From contig NC_092194.1 in the NCBI RefSeq assembly GCF_043641665.1, positions 11,819,298-11,883,297 of the forward strand: DNA of 64,000 nucleotides, given 5' to 3'. Shown in pieces: positions 61,920 to 64,000 of the stretch. The translations under genes and the position numbers were made by a program. Positions within the stretch are counted from its first letter, which is position 1. Each line of letters opens with the position of its first letter. This stretch comes from Enoplosus armatus. Lineage: Eukaryota; Chordata; Actinopteri; Centrarchiformes; Enoplosidae. The notes beneath the pieces were generated by a model. The model was given only the letters and a program-made list of their open reading frames with translations, was not told the DNA's origin and searched no databases.

Positions 61920-62240
61920 GTTCCCGTTACTGCGCCGGCTCGCTTCCGATCTGTCCGACGCTCAAGGCTTTAATGTGCAGCGCAGGCAGCCCACCTCTGG
62001 GAAAGCGCAACCTGCTCGCAGTCACTGCATGAGGTAGATGGTACATGCTGTCCCATCTCCACGCTGCCACTGTTGGACTGGGTAAAAAGCAACACTATAC
62101 GTACAGCAAGCTGTTTGATTGCCCAGCGGCCCCCCAGCGTGCTGCGCTATGGAGAGGACTAATGTATTTATAACCCCTCTCATATGTGCACTGGGAACAA
62201 ATTAGAGACAAATGAGGCAAGATTCCTCCGCTCGCCACGG
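61920..62240. promoter_or_regulatory. Local CpG-dense patch
   Basis: Between 61931 and 61965 there are six CpG pairs in about 35 bases (within GCGCCGGCTCGCTTCCGATC and the following CCGACGCTC), and more follow to 62240, well above the window norm. No exon is recognised; the 101-codon minus frame at 62095-62400 has no known domain. It could be an unmethylated regulatory element. Length is below a typical promoter island. Confidence 0.3.
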
Positions 62241-63071
62241 AAAGCCATGAAATTAGGGCAGCATCGTTTACAACTAGCACCAGATCACAGCAGCAAACTA
62301 ATGCAAAGTTAAATATGCTTCCAGAAGTGTCTATACAGTATGTTGTGCAGTATTTTACTAAGTGTTGCACCATCAGGCTGAATGCTCTGTACACGTACAT
62401 GTTTTAAACTCAAGTTTAGTGAGTCCTTAACATGAAAAACATTCTTTCTATTTTCTGTTATGAAGGCACTCCTTTGATGATTTAGTCAGACTACACAAGA
62501 ATATTTAAGCTGCACAAGGCAGGTTTTATGTTTAATCATGTAACCATTTTACTGAGGCCTAAAAATCTAAGCTGAAAACTCATCTTGTTGCTTTAACTTT
62601 CAGTTAGTTCTCATCCTTCCATACTTGAGGCCTCATACCAGCAGGTCGGTCTCATTCTCAATTACTCTATTCACTTCAGTACTTATAGTCCACCTGAAGC
62701 TGCTCAGTTGTCCTCCTGGATCCATCCATTCTTCACTTATGTTTTACAGTTTGTTGTTTTTTGTCATCATAATTGTAAATACGAGAGTTTTTCCTCATTT
62801 GAATCAAGGATGTTGTATGCTGTACAGACTGTAAAATTGACTTGACTTGACTACTGGCCTTATCAACACATTTGGGCTGCAATAGAGAAAATAACAAAGA
62901 TTTATGTAACAAATCTAACAAACAGATTTAACAAAAATGAAGAAAAAAAAGTTTGTTGATGGTTCAAACTGAGCCAAAGAGGCGACCATATAGCTCATAT
63001 TTCTACTCTGTGAAAAAGGAGAGGGTCTAGGAGAAATGAACAGAAATAACTGGAGTTCCTGGTGAGTTCTG
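62241..63071. other. Unique non-coding DNA, no gene seen
   Basis: Plain AT-rich sequence with frames of 62-69 codons and no domain. An A run lies near 62942-62950. Confidence 0.5.
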
Positions 63072-63095
63072 TACACACACACACACACACACACA
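63072..63095. repeat. AC microsatellite
   Basis: An AC run of about eleven units ending in ATATAC. Confidence 0.9.
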
Positions 63096-64000
63096 TATAC
63101 AGTGTGAGATGATAGCTAGCATAGGCTAACATATGTTAGCTCTGGCTAATTAACTGCTTTGGCTGCAAAAAAACTTGTGCAAATAAAGCAAATATTTGCT
63201 TCATGATCAGTCTGAACGGGTGTTTAGAGTTTTTATATATTCTGTCTATTAGCTCAAATGACAGTTTGGTGTTTTGGAGTTTTCCACTTATTCTTGTCTT
63301 GTTTGCTTCCAATATTTCTGCCCCCTATTGCCTTGCCTCAGTTCCACTTCCTCATAAAAGCTTTCAACAGTCTTTCTGAAATATTGAATCATGTTCAATT
63401 AATGTCTGACAACATAGCGTGTTTCCATTGTTGGCGCTCAAAGTGTCATGTTAGCTGTATTAAGTATTGTAGTATTCTCCATTGAACGTGATACTATGTC
63501 CTTAATCTTGTTGGTTTGGTATAAGATATTTTCAACTCATACAAACACGCCTAGACGAAGGTAAAAACTTGGTCACTGGTCATTTGGACCAACATTGTCA
63601 TATTTAGATACTTTAGCTACTCCACAGATACACTTTTCACCAATACAGTGGCTTAGTGGCTTTTGTGGTAAAACTTTTGTTACAGGTATTAAAAAACCCC
63701 TCTTCAAAGTGACAGAGAATGTCACATTTTCAATAGTTCACTTCCAGACACACAGTGTCTGCTCAGCAACAAACAACAAACTCTCTATATATGTAAATCA
63801 GATCAATAGGATATCCATACAAACGGCCTGCAGCTGTGTGTTGCCATCAAGCAGCTCACCTAATGTAATAAGGAACATCAATAGTTGATTTTCAAACCTA
63901 GTGGTGCAGAGAAAGAAAACGAGGATGATGAGATTAGCGCAGCTTGGCTCCGACGTCGAGCTTCATTTTATAAACAGTCACAATTAACACAGACTGTCAT
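63096..64000. other. Unique non-coding DNA with 16-bp palindrome
   Basis: GCTAACATATGTTAGC at 63125-63140 is a perfect palindrome, with AGCTAGCATAG before it and CTGGCTAATTAAC after it; such GCTAAC-rich strings are common in fish DNA. The frames at 63258-63485 and 63595-63888 have no recognisable domain. The window ends in unique sequence. Confidence 0.5.

Noticed and set aside
1..64000. tRNA genes, rRNA, CRISPR arrays or bacterial-type operons
   Set aside because: No cloverleaf with the expected arm words was seen, no spaced direct repeats of CRISPR form occur, and base use and repeats are those of vertebrate nuclear DNA.

Overview
The window looks like teleost fish nuclear DNA, most likely from a percomorph. 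Three things point there. Several dispersed repeats resemble families common in percomorph genomes, at 36371-36591, 38535-38600, 47258-47496, 52241-52405, 53536-53851 and 60446-60547. AC/GT microsatellites are dense. Words built on GCTAAC/GTTAGC recur, for example the palindrome at 63125-63140. The repeat families are recognised from general familiarity, not from a database search, and the species cannot be named.

I find no protein-coding exon, rRNA, tRNA or CRISPR array in the 64 kb. All open frames are short (160 codons at most), often low in complexity or built on microsatellites, with no domain I recognise and no convincing chain of spliced exons. The window is best read as a gene desert or the inside of a very large intron.

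Layout. From 1 to 7 kb is mostly unique AT-rich sequence with homeodomain-type and octamer words; 3.8-4.7 kb and 5.8-6.3 kb look most like conserved non-coding elements. From 7 to 13.2 kb there are simple repeats (AC at 7300, poly-C at 8966, GCAG at 9757, AC at 13154), a perfect RFX X-box at 9583 and a symmetric pair of POU octamers at 12687-12728. From 13.2 to 35 kb is long unique sequence with purine- or pyrimidine-rich blocks, a perfect 15-bp-stem hairpin at 24073-24109, poly-C at 30252 and a compound microsatellite at 33086. From 35 to 39 kb there is a second X-box (35128), decayed mobile-element tails, a G-rich polypurine tract (37305-37430) and a CT repeat. From 39 to 50 kb is mostly unique sequence with poly-C, AAT, GT and GA repeats and one element with inverted terminal repeats (47258-47496). 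From 50.2 to 50.7 kb a pyrimidine tract with 24 C residues leads into a CpG-rich block with an 11-bp-stem hairpin and a CRE-like site. From 52 to 54 kb lie two dispersed repeats, one of them rearranged head-against-tail. From 54 to 64 kb is mostly unique sequence with a nested palindrome (59328-59377), a partial dispersed repeat, a CpG cluster near 61.9 kb and a final AC repeat.

Function. The pattern (no genes, little mobile DNA, many homeodomain, POU and RFX-type words) fits the regulatory surroundings of a developmental gene outside the window. That is an inference; a multi-species alignment would test it. No new gene system is visible.
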